Source of the DNA: Solobacterium sp.
Lineage (GTDB): Bacteria > Bacillota_I > Bacilli_A > Erysipelotrichales > Erysipelotrichaceae
DNA length: 64,000 nt
Assembly: GCA_017469885.1 (NCBI GenBank)
Contig: JAFUFO010000036.1
Location: 1 to 64,000 of the forward strand
Direction of reading: 5' to 3'
Shown: positions 16,196 through 24,613 of the stretch, piece after piece
Layout: each line of letters starts with the position of its first letter
Position numbering within the stretch: position 1 is the first letter of the stretch
Made by a program: the position numbers and the translations under genes
The notes under the pieces: model-generated
What the model saw: the letters and a program-made list of their open reading frames with translations, nothing else
What the model was told of the DNA's origin: nothing
Databases searched by the model: none

Positions 16196-19115
16196 TCTTA
16201 TCAGCTCCGTTCTGATTTTCTTTCGCCTTGCGGATCTCATCAAGACGGATCATCTCGGTATTCAGTATCTCAAGTGCCTGAGTAACTTCCAGGTTTTCAC
16301 TGTCGATCTTGTACTGTTCCTTCTTGACCTCATGGCGTTCAGTATGCTTCCTGCGCCGACGCTTGCCGAGAACATACATCGCTGTAAACACGATGATTAC
16401 AAGCAGGAGTGCGCCGAGTGCCACGTTGGCAATGATGGCACGGATATCCGCGCTGTTGGATTCCTGGGTCAGTGTTTCCACAGGGTCTTCTCCCATGTAC
16501 TGATTGCTGGTGTTGATGCTCATCAGCATAAACTCACCGGTTCCCTCCGTCATGAAGGAAATCGTATTGGTGGTCTGACGCGTGTAGCACTGCACGACAT
16601 CGCCGTCCTCGGTATAGTTCAGTACGAGGAACACATCACCGCCCGCAGAATTGGCCGGTCGTGTCACCGTGCAGAGCAGCGGTCCTTTCATTGGCATGAC
16701 TTCCATGTTCTTTGCCATGGAAATCGTGAATGACTCCAGCACTGTCTCGCCAAGATAATCCGCGTACTTTGTCATCGCGGTCTCAGCGTCTTTACTGATG
16801 CCCTTATCAATCGAAATACGATAGGAATCTTCATCAGCTTCCTTACGGTCAAGCTGTCCCTCTTCCAGCGGAATGGATACCGAGAGACCCGATACCGCAA
16901 GTCCATAAGGGTTATCCGCAACGACATAGTTGATCTTGTCACGGTATGCGCCGCGCAGGATCGTATCAAATGCACGCAGGTCCGGCTGAGTCAGATACGG
17001 CTGAACCGTTGCGTCCATTTCCTTCTTCACTTCAAGAATCTGGTTCACCTGATCATCCGTATACTTTGTACGGCCGGCATAATAACCGATCATTCCCAGA
17101 ATCTTGTCTTTGATCTTTGCACGCTGGGCGTCCTTTTCTTCACTGATATTGATGGTAAAGGATTCCTGCTTTCCGTCAGACGTGACGGTAACATCCTGAT
17201 CTCCGCTGACCGACATATCATAGCCGCTCACGTTGCTGGTAGTAAGCTGACGGATCTGTTCCGTGCCGTCTTCGTAACGGACGAGCACCTGACCATTCCG
17301 AAGATCGATGCGGTCATTGAGTTCATATTCCGTTTTCGGAAGTGACGCGAATTCCATCGACGCAACATTGCGGTACTGTGCGGTATATTCGATATCCGAA
17401 TCGACTGCCGCAAGATCCATATCAAATCCGTCAGACGAGATATTTTCACCGCGCGGTTCTGTAATGGACGCATCTCTGCCGACCGGAAGTTCATAATGAA
17501 CCGTCTGTTCGCCGCCCGCAAACGCACCGTCTCCTGCCTGGAATGTGACTTCTGCATATTCCGGTGTTTCCTGCCGGTTTCCGATCAGAAGCTGAACTGC
17601 ATCCGCCTTGATATAGGCACGGTCATTTTTCCAGCTGTAGTAGTAGGACAGATCAACACTGCCTTCTTCATCGAGCGTGGCATCACTCTGAATCTGATAC
17701 CATTTGCCTTCGTCATTTTCAATTTCATCCAGAATGACAAATGCCATATCCGGCATCTCTCCGGTGGTATAGATCGGAATGGAAGTATTTGGCTCACGGT
17801 ATACGATCGCTTCATTTTCAACGGTACGGATACCGATCTGAACCGAATCGCCGTCCTCGGTTCCCATCATTTCATCAAGATTCCGGTATGCGGAAGCCAT
17901 CTTCTCTCCCCAGTAGGGATCAGAGCTGTAAAGCACATTCATGCCGGCTGCGAGATTGCCGAAAAAGCCGCCGTTGTACTGTTCCTTCATCGGACTCAGA
18001 TAACTGCCGGAAAGATAGTATTTTGCAGGGGATATGACAGAAGAACGGATATCGTTGTATCTTCCCCGCTCTGCTTCTTCCGTATTGTCATAGGCCGCAT
18101 GGGAGAACAGATTGTTGCGGGTATAGCTGAGCGAGCTTCTGCCGGAACCCGATTCACTCTGCGATACTGCAAGCATCATCAGTGCATTAGCGCCGAATTC
18201 GTACTGTGCCTGCATGAAGGTATCCTGCATGCCGTACAGCTGTGACTGATTCAGAATATCGCCGATGCCGTCCTTGTCGTTGTCATAGTATGTGGTCATC
18301 GGTCCGGTGATGCCCATGGTCTCTTCAAAATACTGGCGCATCCCCTCTTCCGTCACATGGGACAATGTGCGGTGGGATACAAACTGGTACCAGTCATACC
18401 ACGGATTTCCCGGATTGACGCTGCCATCACGGATGCCGTTGCGGTAGTCATCCAGCATCTCGTACAGTTTGTCATCCGCATAGAAATAATGGCCGTCATA
18501 GCTGTAATAGGCTTTGCCTTCTTCAAGATATTCCGGTTTCGGTCCAAGATCGATGATATAGGCGAAATAGTCATCATCCATTTCCCCTTTGATCATGTGA
18601 TACAGATCTCCGTCACGGACAGTGAACATCGACAGATTTACAAAGATATTCTGAAGCGGGACAACCGTTACATCACTGACTTTTGCCTGAGCCGTAACAC
18701 CGCTGGACGCAAAGGTGACATACTTGCCGCTGTCATCCGTATACAGATAAGCCGCATCGTCTCCGTAACAGCCGTTGATGGTTCCGGTGGTGCCGTCACT
18801 GGTGTTGGTGTATTCCACTTCAAAATCACAGGCATCATTGACGTGAAACAGCGCAAGCGCGTATTCCGCTTCAAACGTCTGTCCATCCTTTACGATGCCG
18901 AGATTAACGTAGGATTCCTTTACGTTGTTATATACATTCTTTGCCTGCTGAAATGACTCATATGCGCCTTCCAGAATCTCACCCGTCTCAAAGTCTACAA
19001 GATGAAAATAACCATCCGCAGGGACGTCAGTTGGTTCCAGTGCATGTATCGGTGTCAGGGCTGCGGGGAGCGCAAGCAAAAAGGCCATCAGCCCTGCTGT
19101 AATCTTTTTAAACAT
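16170..19115 (-). CDS. Secreted, C-terminally membrane-anchored glucosaminidase (GH73-like) with Ig-like region
   Basis: A 981-residue envelope protein. It has an N-terminal signal peptide (MFKKITAGLMAFLLALPAAL) and an N-terminal region of unknown fold. A glucosaminidase domain covers about 285-440 (AQYEFGANALMMLAVSQSESGSG, Glu as candidate catalytic acid). An SH3-like segment follows near 445-530, then a bacterial Ig-like/Big_3 segment near 600-670 (VRYEDGTEQIRQL). One transmembrane helix near 895-917 precedes a basic stop-transfer run (KRRRRKH) and a charged cytoplasmic tail of about 55 residues. Likely role: peptidoglycan cleavage at N-acetylglucosamine bonds while staying bound to the membrane. 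It appears to have its own promoter. Confidence 0.82.
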   Translation of the reverse strand: MFKKITAGLMAFLLALPAALTPIHALEPTDVPADGYFHLVDFETGEILEGAYESFQQAKNVYNNVKESYVNLGIVKDGQTFEAEYALALFHVNDACDFEVEYTNTSDGTTGTINGCYGDDAAYLYTDDSGKYVTFASSGVTAQAKVSDVTVVPLQNIFVNLSMFTVRDGDLYHMIKGEMDDDYFAYIIDLGPKPEYLEEGKAYYSYDGHYFYADDKLYEMLDDYRNGIRDGSVNPGNPWYDWYQFVSHRTLSHVTEEGMRQYFEETMGITGPMTTYYDNDKDGIGDILNQSQLYGMQDTFMQAQYEFGANALMMLAVSQSESGSGRSSLSYTRNNLFSHAAYDNTEEAERGRYNDIRSSVISPAKYYLSGSYLSPMKEQYNGGFFGNLAAGMNVLYSSDPYWGEKMASAYRNLDEMMGTEDGDSVQIGIRTVENEAIVYREPNTSIPIYTTGEMPDMAFVILDEIENDEGKWYQIQSDATLDEEGSVDLSYYYSWKNDRAYIKADAVQLLIGNRQETPEYAEVTFQAGDGAFAGGEQTVHYELPVGRDASITEPRGENISSDGFDMDLAAVDSDIEYTAQYRNVASMEFASLPKTEYELNDRIDLRNGQVLVRYEDGTEQIRQLTTSNVSGYDMSVSGDQDVTVTSDGKQESFTINISEEKDAQRAKIKDKILGMIGYYAGRTKYTDDQVNQILEVKKEMDATVQPYLTQPDLRAFDTILRGAYRDKINYVVADNPYGLAVSGLSVSIPLEEGQLDRKEADEDSYRISIDKGISKDAETAMTKYADYLGETVLESFTISMAKNMEVMPMKGPLLCTVTRPANSAGGDVFLVLNYTEDGDVVQCYTRQTTNTISFMTEGTGEFMLMSINTSNQYMGEDPVETLTQESNSADIRAIIANVALGALLLVIIVFTAMYVLGKRRRRKHTERHEVKKEQYKIDSENLEVTQALEILNTEMIRLDEIRKAKENQNGADKNDQHDRKS

Positions 19116-19122
19116 ACAGATT

Positions 19123-19150
19123 ATTTTACTATATTTTTAAGAACGTTCAA
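19123..19150 (-). promoter_or_regulatory. Promoter placed 7 bases before the glucosaminidase ATG (predicted leaderless mRNA)
   Basis: On the minus strand TTGAAC (19145-19150), 16 bases, TAAAAT (19123-19128), then 7 bases to the ATG at 19115. No Shine-Dalgarno is present. The -35 box lies inside the 3' end of the upstream gene. Confidence 0.5.
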
Positions 19151-20012
19151 CGTACAGCAGCATTACTTTTATGCCCTTTGCGTAGGTTGAAAGAAACTCA
19201 TCGATTGTGATGCGGTGACGGTTCTTTCCGTAGACCGCATTAAACAGATAAATACTGCCGTCATGGCGGATCCGGTACGAACAGTAATGGGATCCCCGTT
19301 TCTGTGAATAGAGAAGAATTCCGTTCCGGCTCATTGCCATTGCCTTGCGTACAGCACGCCGTCCGATGGCGGCTTTGACCGGAAGATCACGGCGGCGCAG
19401 ATAGAAGAACAGCTTGAAATAATTCTCTCCGAACAGTTCACCGGACGGATCAAGACGGGAAAGACCGCGGGCGGTCTCTTCCATCGTCTGTTCCCTGCCG
19501 TTGAGTTTCAGAATGTTATACGCTGCGATCCAGCCGCACCCCTTGTCCCGCGTGGAAAACCATCCAAACGGAAGACCGTTCATCTGTCCCTGATTGATCA
19601 GGAACCCCTCGCGGTCAAAACAGCTGTCGGGAATCCGATAACGCCACGGTTCAACTGTGCGTTTATAGATCGTTCCCTTTGGATAAAACAGATTCCGCGG
19701 AAATACGGTCTTCATTCTTGCGTCATCGGAGTAGCTGTACAGCATGAAAGGATGCAGGGAGCGGATCGCATCATTCGCCGCAACCGCGAATGCATGATGC
19801 AGAAGCTCTGTATCGATATCTTCGCTGAATTCCGTAACGATCAGCACATTCCCCCGCTCATCCGAGTAAAAGGATGCCTTTCCGATCTGCCGCTGGTTTT
19901 CAAATACCGTAAGTGTGCGGACCGGTTCCCGATTAGAGAATATTAAAAGCTTCGCGGGCATACGCTGAGCGCGAAGCATTTCTTCGGATGTCGCTTTCCG
20001 AAGCAGGATCAT
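19137..20012 (-). CDS. C39-like papain-fold cysteine peptidase family protein
   Basis: A 291-residue soluble protein. The C-terminal half carries a papain-like Cys-His-Asn arrangement: Cys in KGCGWIAAYNIL (near 164), His in GSHYCSYRI (near 242), Asn in LFNAVYGK. The N-terminal 120 residues (KASFYSDERGNVLIV...) may be a degenerate acetyltransferase-like domain, but this is weak. No signal peptide is seen. It starts 2 bases after the NUDIX stop and ends 21 bases before the glucosaminidase ATG. The substrate is unknown; it might act on a peptide or as a transglutaminase-like enzyme. Confidence 0.65.
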   Translation of the reverse strand: MILLRKATSEEMLRAQRMPAKLLIFSNREPVRTLTVFENQRQIGKASFYSDERGNVLIVTEFSEDIDTELLHHAFAVAANDAIRSLHPFMLYSYSDDARMKTVFPRNLFYPKGTIYKRTVEPWRYRIPDSCFDREGFLINQGQMNGLPFGWFSTRDKGCGWIAAYNILKLNGREQTMEETARGLSRLDPSGELFGENYFKLFFYLRRRDLPVKAAIGRRAVRKAMAMSRNGILLYSQKRGSHYCSYRIRHDGSIYLFNAVYGKNRHRITIDEFLSTYAKGIKVMLLYVERS

Positions 20013-20014
20013 GA

Positions 20015-20440
20015 TCAGAAATCTCCGTCATCCAGTTCGCGGATAAAACGAACCGCTTTACGGAATAACTGCTTGTCATTCTCATAGGTAAGAAGTGCAG
20101 CCGCATCGATCCGATTCGCCCAGAGGATCTCCGCAACTTCTTCTTTCTGCCGGTGCAGTTCATCACTGGCAGGTGATGCAAGGAACCATACAACATCCTT
20201 CTCAACACCTTCGCGCGGACTGTAATGTGTCTCTTCACGGAATCCGCCGAGAAAACGGATATCAAGACCGGTCTCTTCTTTGACTTCCCGTCTTGCGGTC
20301 TCCATCTCGTCTTCCGTTCTTTCCACATGTCCCTTCGGGAAGCACCAGTGCCCCTGATTCTGACGGATAATCAGAACCTCAAGTTCCGGCGCATGACGGA
20401 AAATCACAGCGCCGCAGGACTTTTCATACTTCTCTTTCAT
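20015..20440 (-). CDS. NUDIX hydrolase (bis(5'-nucleosyl)-tetraphosphatase-like)
   Basis: A 141-residue NUDIX protein with a complete NUDIX box, from the Gly of GHVERTEDE through ARREVKEETGLDI (about 36-58). The KSCGAVIFR start and the WCFPKGH segment resemble asymmetric Ap4A hydrolases, so cleavage of Ap4A or a related nucleotide is likely but not proven. Start at 20440 because AGGGG lies about 8 bases before the ATG. The in-frame start at 20467 would sit inside a palindromic operator-like site. It heads the NUDIX-peptidase pair. Confidence 0.85.
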   Translation of the reverse strand: MKEKYEKSCGAVIFRHAPELEVLIIRQNQGHWCFPKGHVERTEDEMETARREVKEETGLDIRFLGGFREETHYSPREGVEKDVVWFLASPASDELHRQKEEVAEILWANRIDAAALLTYENDKQLFRKAVRFIRELDDGDF

Positions 20441-20459
20441 AGCTGACCCCTCTAACAGT

Positions 20460-20487
20460 TCGGACAATGTCCGACTTCTTTAGTATA
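20460..20487 (-). promoter_or_regulatory. Promoter -10 with a perfect palindrome at the predicted start site
   Basis: On the minus strand TATACT (20482-20487) lies about 7 bases before a 15-bp perfect palindrome TCGGACA-A-TGTCCGA (20460-20474). The palindrome covers the expected transcription start of the NUDIX gene, a good position for a repressor operator. No matching regulator is recognised in the window. Confidence 0.45.
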
Positions 20488-20505
20488 CCGAATTCCCGTC
20501 GGAAC

Positions 20506-20550
20506 CAAAAGAAAAACCGTCCTGCCGGAAGAAGTGCCGACAGAACGGTT
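20506..20550 (-). terminator. Terminator of metNIQ
   Basis: Long stem (AACCGT/ACGGTT plus an inner CTGCCGG/CCGACAG with one mismatch). On the minus strand it is followed by a T-rich run, just after the metQ stop. Confidence 0.85.
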
Positions 20551-20559
20551 TCAGCGTCC

Positions 20560-21423
20560 TTATTTCGTTGCCGGAATAACGGAGCCGTCACTCCACTGCG
20601 AAGTGATGAACTTGACGATATCATCCGACTGCAGAACTTCCACAAGCGCCTTGATCTTGGCATCATTCTCATGGCCTTCCTGGCAGGCTACGATATTTAC
20701 GTAAGGATTGTCCTGGTCTGCCTGTTCAAGCAGGAGCGCATCTGTGCTCGGCTTGAGACCTGCGCCGATGGCGTAGTTTCCGTTGATTGCGACAAGGTCA
20801 GCCTGGGCATCGTCCAGCGCATTGGTGAGCTGTTCCGGATTGACTTCGATGGAGAAATCAAAGTTGTGCGGGTTGTCGATAATGTCTTCCTTTGTGGCGC
20901 TCAGAGAATCGACACCGTCTTTCAGCGTGATGAGACCTGCCTTGGCAAGGATCTCAAGTACGCGGCCATGGTCCGCAACGGAGTTGGATGTGATGATATG
21001 GGCACCGTCAGGGAGTTCCTCGAGACTGGTGTACTTTTTGGAATAGAAGCCGAACGGTTCAATATGAATACCGCCGACATTGGAGATCTTATAACCGTTT
21101 TCTGCTTTTTCATTATCGAAGAACGGAACATGCTGGAAGAAGTTGGCATCCGCATCACCGTCGGAAACCGCACGGTTCGGTGTGTAGTAATCTTCCGTTT
21201 CAATGATCTCAAGCTCGACGTTGTACTTCTCGAGAAGAATCGGCTTTGCCTCATTCAGAATCACTTCATGCGGGTTTGCGGTTGCGATAACCGTAAGTTT
21301 TTCCGGCGCAGCTGCACCGCCCTCTGCGGGTGCTGCTGTTGCGGAAGAAGAACTGCCGCAGGCGGTCAGAGAAAGCGCAAGTACAGCCGCTGAAAGTGTT
21401 TTGAATACATTAATGGTTTTCAT
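20560..21423 (-). CDS. metQ: Methionine ABC transporter substrate-binding lipoprotein
   Basis: A 287-residue NlpA/MetQ lipoprotein. The lipobox is LTAC (Cys near residue 22), followed by a Ser/Ala linker and a periplasmic-binding fold that would capture methionine. Start chosen at 21423 (MKTINVFK) with AAGGGG 8 bases upstream. An in-frame start at 21492 would bury the signal peptide behind 23 extra residues. It is last in metN-metI-metQ. The methionine assignment rests on the complete operon and the methionine T-box. Confidence 0.94.
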   Translation of the reverse strand: MKTINVFKTLSAAVLALSLTACGSSSSATAAPAEGGAAAPEKLTVIATANPHEVILNEAKPILLEKYNVELEIIETEDYYTPNRAVSDGDADANFFQHVPFFDNEKAENGYKISNVGGIHIEPFGFYSKKYTSLEELPDGAHIITSNSVADHGRVLEILAKAGLITLKDGVDSLSATKEDIIDNPHNFDFSIEVNPEQLTNALDDAQADLVAINGNYAIGAGLKPSTDALLLEQADQDNPYVNIVACQEGHENDAKIKALVEVLQSDDIVKFITSQWSDGSVIPATK

Positions 21424-21439
21424 TTTATTTTCCCCTTTT

Positions 21440-22096
21440 CTATCGTTTATCAATCTTTTTGACAATCGCATCACCGACCCACTGAATCGCAAATACGATC
21501 AGGACGATGATAACGGTGGATGTATAAAGAACTGCATCATTCCGTCTTGCAAAACCGTACATGTATGCAAGATTGCCGAGACCGCCGGCACCGATCGCAC
21601 CTGCCATTGCCGTATAACCGACAAGTGAGATGCCGGTGACCGCAATGCCGGATACGATGGCCGGAAGCGCTTCGGGAAGCAGTACTTTACGGATAATCTG
21701 CCCGTTGGAAGCACCCATTGCCTTGGACGCTTCAATCGTTCCCTTATCGACTTCCTGGAACGCGATCACACACATTCTGGCGTAGAACGGTGTGGATGCG
21801 GCGATCAGCGGCGGTAAGGCCGCCTTGGCGCCGAGCATGGAGCCGACAAGTGCACGGGTCAGAGGGATCAGCAGGATCAGCAGGATCAGAAACGGAATGG
21901 CACGGAGTACGTTGACGATCACATCCGTGATCCGGTTGACGATCCGGTTCTGAAACAGCCCCCCGCTCTGTGTGCAGTAAAGCAGAATGCCGATCATGAG
22001 TCCGAATACGGACGCAAAGAACAGGGAAACAAATGTCATGAATACCGTTTCCCAGACCGCTGTAAGCAGCTGGTCAAAATTCAGTGTTGTGCCCAT
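21440..22096 (-). CDS. metI: Methionine ABC transporter permease
   Basis: A 218-residue BPD-type permease with about five membrane helices. The EAA loop (IEASKAMGASNGQIIRKVLLPEALP near residues 135-155) contacts the ATPase. Its ATG follows the metN stop by two bases, with GGAGG in the metN end. It forms the channel for methionine import with MetN and MetQ. Confidence 0.94.
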   Translation of the reverse strand: MGTTLNFDQLLTAVWETVFMTFVSLFFASVFGLMIGILLYCTQSGGLFQNRIVNRITDVIVNVLRAIPFLILLILLIPLTRALVGSMLGAKAALPPLIAASTPFYARMCVIAFQEVDKGTIEASKAMGASNGQIIRKVLLPEALPAIVSGIAVTGISLVGYTAMAGAIGAGGLGNLAYMYGFARRNDAVLYTSTVIIVLIVFAIQWVGDAIVKKIDKR

Positions 22097-22098
22097 AC

Positions 22099-23118
22099 TC
22101 AGAGAACCTCCGCTTTTACGCCTTCCTGCACAAGTGTTTCAACAAACACGTTATATTCTTCATCCCTTCCGTGGTAGAGATGAAGATAAGTCACGCCATA
22201 CGCACCATCAGCCGAGTCCGTGATATTGGATTCGATGATGCTGACAGGGAATGACACCTTCCGGATGGCATTGGCAATGAGTGCGTCATCGGTGTTGTTT
22301 CCGGTGAAGGTAAGCCGCAGAAGCTGACCGTCCGGATATTTGTTTTTCAGTTTTTCCGCCAGTTCTTCAATCGGTGTCTGATCATCGACGTTCTGGACAA
22401 ACCGCTTTGTGATTTCGTGACGTGGATGTTCAAAGAGATCCCTGACCATGCCCTCTTCGACGATTTTTCCGTCACTCATGACGGCCATCCTGGAACATAC
22501 ACGCTGGACGACTTCCATCTGATGCGTGATCATGACGATCGTGATTCCAAACTCTTCGTTGATTTTCTTCAGAAGATCAAGAATCTGTTCGGTCGTATCC
22601 GGATCCAGTGCGGAAGTTGCCTCATCGCAAAGCAGGATCCGCGGATTGTTTGCCAGTGCACGGGCAATGCCCACACGCTGTTTCTGTCCGCCGGAGAGCT
22701 CACTCGGATACGCGTTCTCCCTTCCGTCAAGACCAACGAGATGAATCAGTTCCGCAGAACGTTTTCTGCGCTCCGCTTTCGGTACGCCCGCAAATTCCAG
22801 CGGAAGTTCGATATTCATGCGGACTGTCCGCGACCACAGCAGATTGAAGTGCTGGAAGATCATTCCGATATTCTGCCGTTCGCTGTTCAGTTCCTTCTTA
22901 GTCAGTGTCTGCATCGTGCGGCCGTCGATGATCACATCGCCGGCACTCTGTCGCTCGAGCTGATTGATAATCCGTACCAGCGTACTCTTGCCGGCGCCGG
23001 AATAACCGATAATACCGAAGATCTCGCCGTCCTCAATCGTCAGGCTGACTCCGTTTACCGCATGAATCTGATCATCCTTGGTATCAAATACCTTGGTGAT
23101 ATTCTTCAGTTCAATCAT
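22099..23118 (-). CDS. metN: Methionine ABC transporter ATP-binding protein
   Basis: A 339-residue ABC ATPase. Walker A is GYSGAGKST, the signature is LSGGQKQRVGIARAL and Walker B is ILLCDEATSALD. The C-terminal NIL domain (about 260-339) senses methionine and gives trans-inhibition in the family. Start at 23118 (MIELKN) because AAGGAG lies 7 bases upstream. The in-frame start at 23157 falls inside the T-box terminator hairpin. First gene of metNIQ and controlled by the T-box leader. Confidence 0.95.
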   Translation of the reverse strand: MIELKNITKVFDTKDDQIHAVNGVSLTIEDGEIFGIIGYSGAGKSTLVRIINQLERQSAGDVIIDGRTMQTLTKKELNSERQNIGMIFQHFNLLWSRTVRMNIELPLEFAGVPKAERRKRSAELIHLVGLDGRENAYPSELSGGQKQRVGIARALANNPRILLCDEATSALDPDTTEQILDLLKKINEEFGITIVMITHQMEVVQRVCSRMAVMSDGKIVEEGMVRDLFEHPRHEITKRFVQNVDDQTPIEELAEKLKNKYPDGQLLRLTFTGNNTDDALIANAIRKVSFPVSIIESNITDSADGAYGVTYLHLYHGRDEEYNVFVETLVQEGVKAEVL

Positions 23119-23427
23119 GGCTCTCTCCTTTCCTGAAAATAAAATCCCGTCCTGCACTGCAGGGACGGGATCAATAATCTCGTGTTACCACCTTGCTTCA
23201 CAGATACATCACTGCATCTGCCTCACTGAGTACTGTCATACTCGCTTCCGTTAACGGGGAATTCCGTCAGGCCCTACATTTCGGACCTGCAGCTCCAAGA
23301 CCATGTTCATGCACTTATTGCCGATCCCTTTTCAGCACCCGGGACTCTCTTCTGCGGCAAACCCTGCATTACTCTTCTTTTCGCAGCCTTTATGATAAGA
23401 GTTTACATCAAAACATCTGAAAGTCAA
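23119..23427 (-). promoter_or_regulatory. Methionine-specific T-box leader of metNIQ with promoter and terminator
   Basis: All signs of a T-box are present on the minus strand. The promoter is TTGACT (23422-23427), 16 bases, TAAACT (23400-23405). The stem I AGAGTA-type motif follows. A specifier codon ATG lies at 23302-23304 in GAACATGGTC. The CCGTTA motif lies near 23249-23254, and the T-box proper AAGGTGGTAACACG at 23181-23194. A terminator hairpin at 23144-23171 is followed by a T-run. The TGGT bulge fits the A73-CCA end of tRNA-Met. Uncharged tRNA-Met should switch metNIQ on. This explains the 391-base gap before ftsZ. Confidence 0.92.
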
Positions 23428-23463
23428 TTCACGTTTTTTCCAATCGCAGTTCTTTTATGCATA

Positions 23464-23493
23464 AGAAAAGCCGGAGCAAATGTCTCCGGCTTG
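23464..23493 (-). terminator. Terminator of ftsAZ
   Basis: A 9-bp stem AAGCCGGAG/CTCCGGCTT with a 7-base loop and a T-rich tail on the minus strand. Confidence 0.88.
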
Positions 23494-23509
23494 TTTATTG
23501 ATTGATTGA

Positions 23510-24598
23510 TTAACTGCGATGGAAGAATGCAGGAATTCCGTCATCGTCATCATCGATGGCAGAGATGGATCCGAATCCAAGACCGTCATCGCTGGAGAGC
23601 GATACACCGCTCATCGGGCTTGCAGCGATTGCCGGTCCGTCGCTCGGAATGAGATCCGGTTTCGGAAGATCGAATCCGGTTGCGATAACCGTAACAATAA
23701 TCGCTTCACCGATCTTGTCATTGATCGCGACACCGAAGATGATGTCGATATCCGAACCAGCCGCATCACGGATGTAATCGACTGCTTCCTGTGCATCATA
23801 AGCACTCATGGAAACGCCGCCGGTAACATTGACGATTGCGGACTTCGCACCGGAGATCTGTGCTTCAAGCAGCGGCGACTGAATTGCCTTCTCGGCAGCT
23901 TCCTGTGCCTTGTTTTCGCCCTGTGCCATACCGATACCGATCAGCGCACTGCCCTGGCCTTCCATGACAGACTTGATATCCGCGAAGTCGAGGTTGATGA
24001 TGGCAGGAACTGCGATCAGGTCTGTAATGGTCTGAACACCCTGACGGAGAATATTGTCAGCTTCCTTGAATGCATCTTCAAACGGAATATGTCCGATGAC
24101 TTCCAGCACCTTGTTGTTGGAGATGATGATCAGGGAGTCAACATATTCCTTCAGCTGTTCCAGACCCTGTTCTGCCTGGATCATACGCTTCTTTCCTTCA
24201 AAGTTGAACGGCTTCGTAACGATACCTACCGTAAGGCAGCCCAGTTCCTTCGCGATTTTCGCGAACATCGGGGAAGCTCCGGTACCGGTTCCTCCGCCAA
24301 GACCTGCAGTAAGGAATACCATATCGGTGCCTTCCATTGCCTTGCGGATTTCCTCTTCACTCTCAACCGCGGCTTTACGTCCGTTGTCCGGATTGCCGCC
24401 GGCTCCGAGGCCGGATTTTCCAAGCTGAATTTTGTTCTGAACCGGAGAAACATCCAGTGCCTGAAGGTCCGTATTGGCAATGTAGAACTCTACGCCCTGC
24501 ACGCCTTCCTGAACCATTCGGTTAACTGCATTTCCACCGGCGCCGCCGATTCCGAAAACCTTTATTCTAGCTACCTGGTTATACATCAAATCTGCCAT
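23510..24598 (-). CDS. ftsZ: Cell division protein FtsZ
   Basis: A 362-residue tubulin-like GTPase that polymerises into the Z-ring. The GTP-binding signature is GLGGGTGTGASP near residues 103-114. The linker after about residue 320 is short and acidic (DDDDD), and the C-terminal peptide GIPAFFHRS matches the conserved FtsA/EzrA/SepF-binding tail. GAGAGG precedes the ATG. It follows ftsA by 15 bases; no ftsQ, murC or other dcw genes are adjacent here. Confidence 0.98.
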   Translation of the reverse strand: MADLMYNQVARIKVFGIGGAGGNAVNRMVQEGVQGVEFYIANTDLQALDVSPVQNKIQLGKSGLGAGGNPDNGRKAAVESEEEIRKAMEGTDMVFLTAGLGGGTGTGASPMFAKIAKELGCLTVGIVTKPFNFEGKKRMIQAEQGLEQLKEYVDSLIIISNNKVLEVIGHIPFEDAFKEADNILRQGVQTITDLIAVPAIINLDFADIKSVMEGQGSALIGIGMAQGENKAQEAAEKAIQSPLLEAQISGAKSAIVNVTGGVSMSAYDAQEAVDYIRDAAGSDIDIIFGVAINDKIGEAIIVTVIATGFDLPKPDLIPSDGPAIAASPMSGVSLSSDDGLGFGSISAIDDDDDGIPAFFHRS

Positions 24599-24613
24599 AC
24601 AATGGTACCTCTC

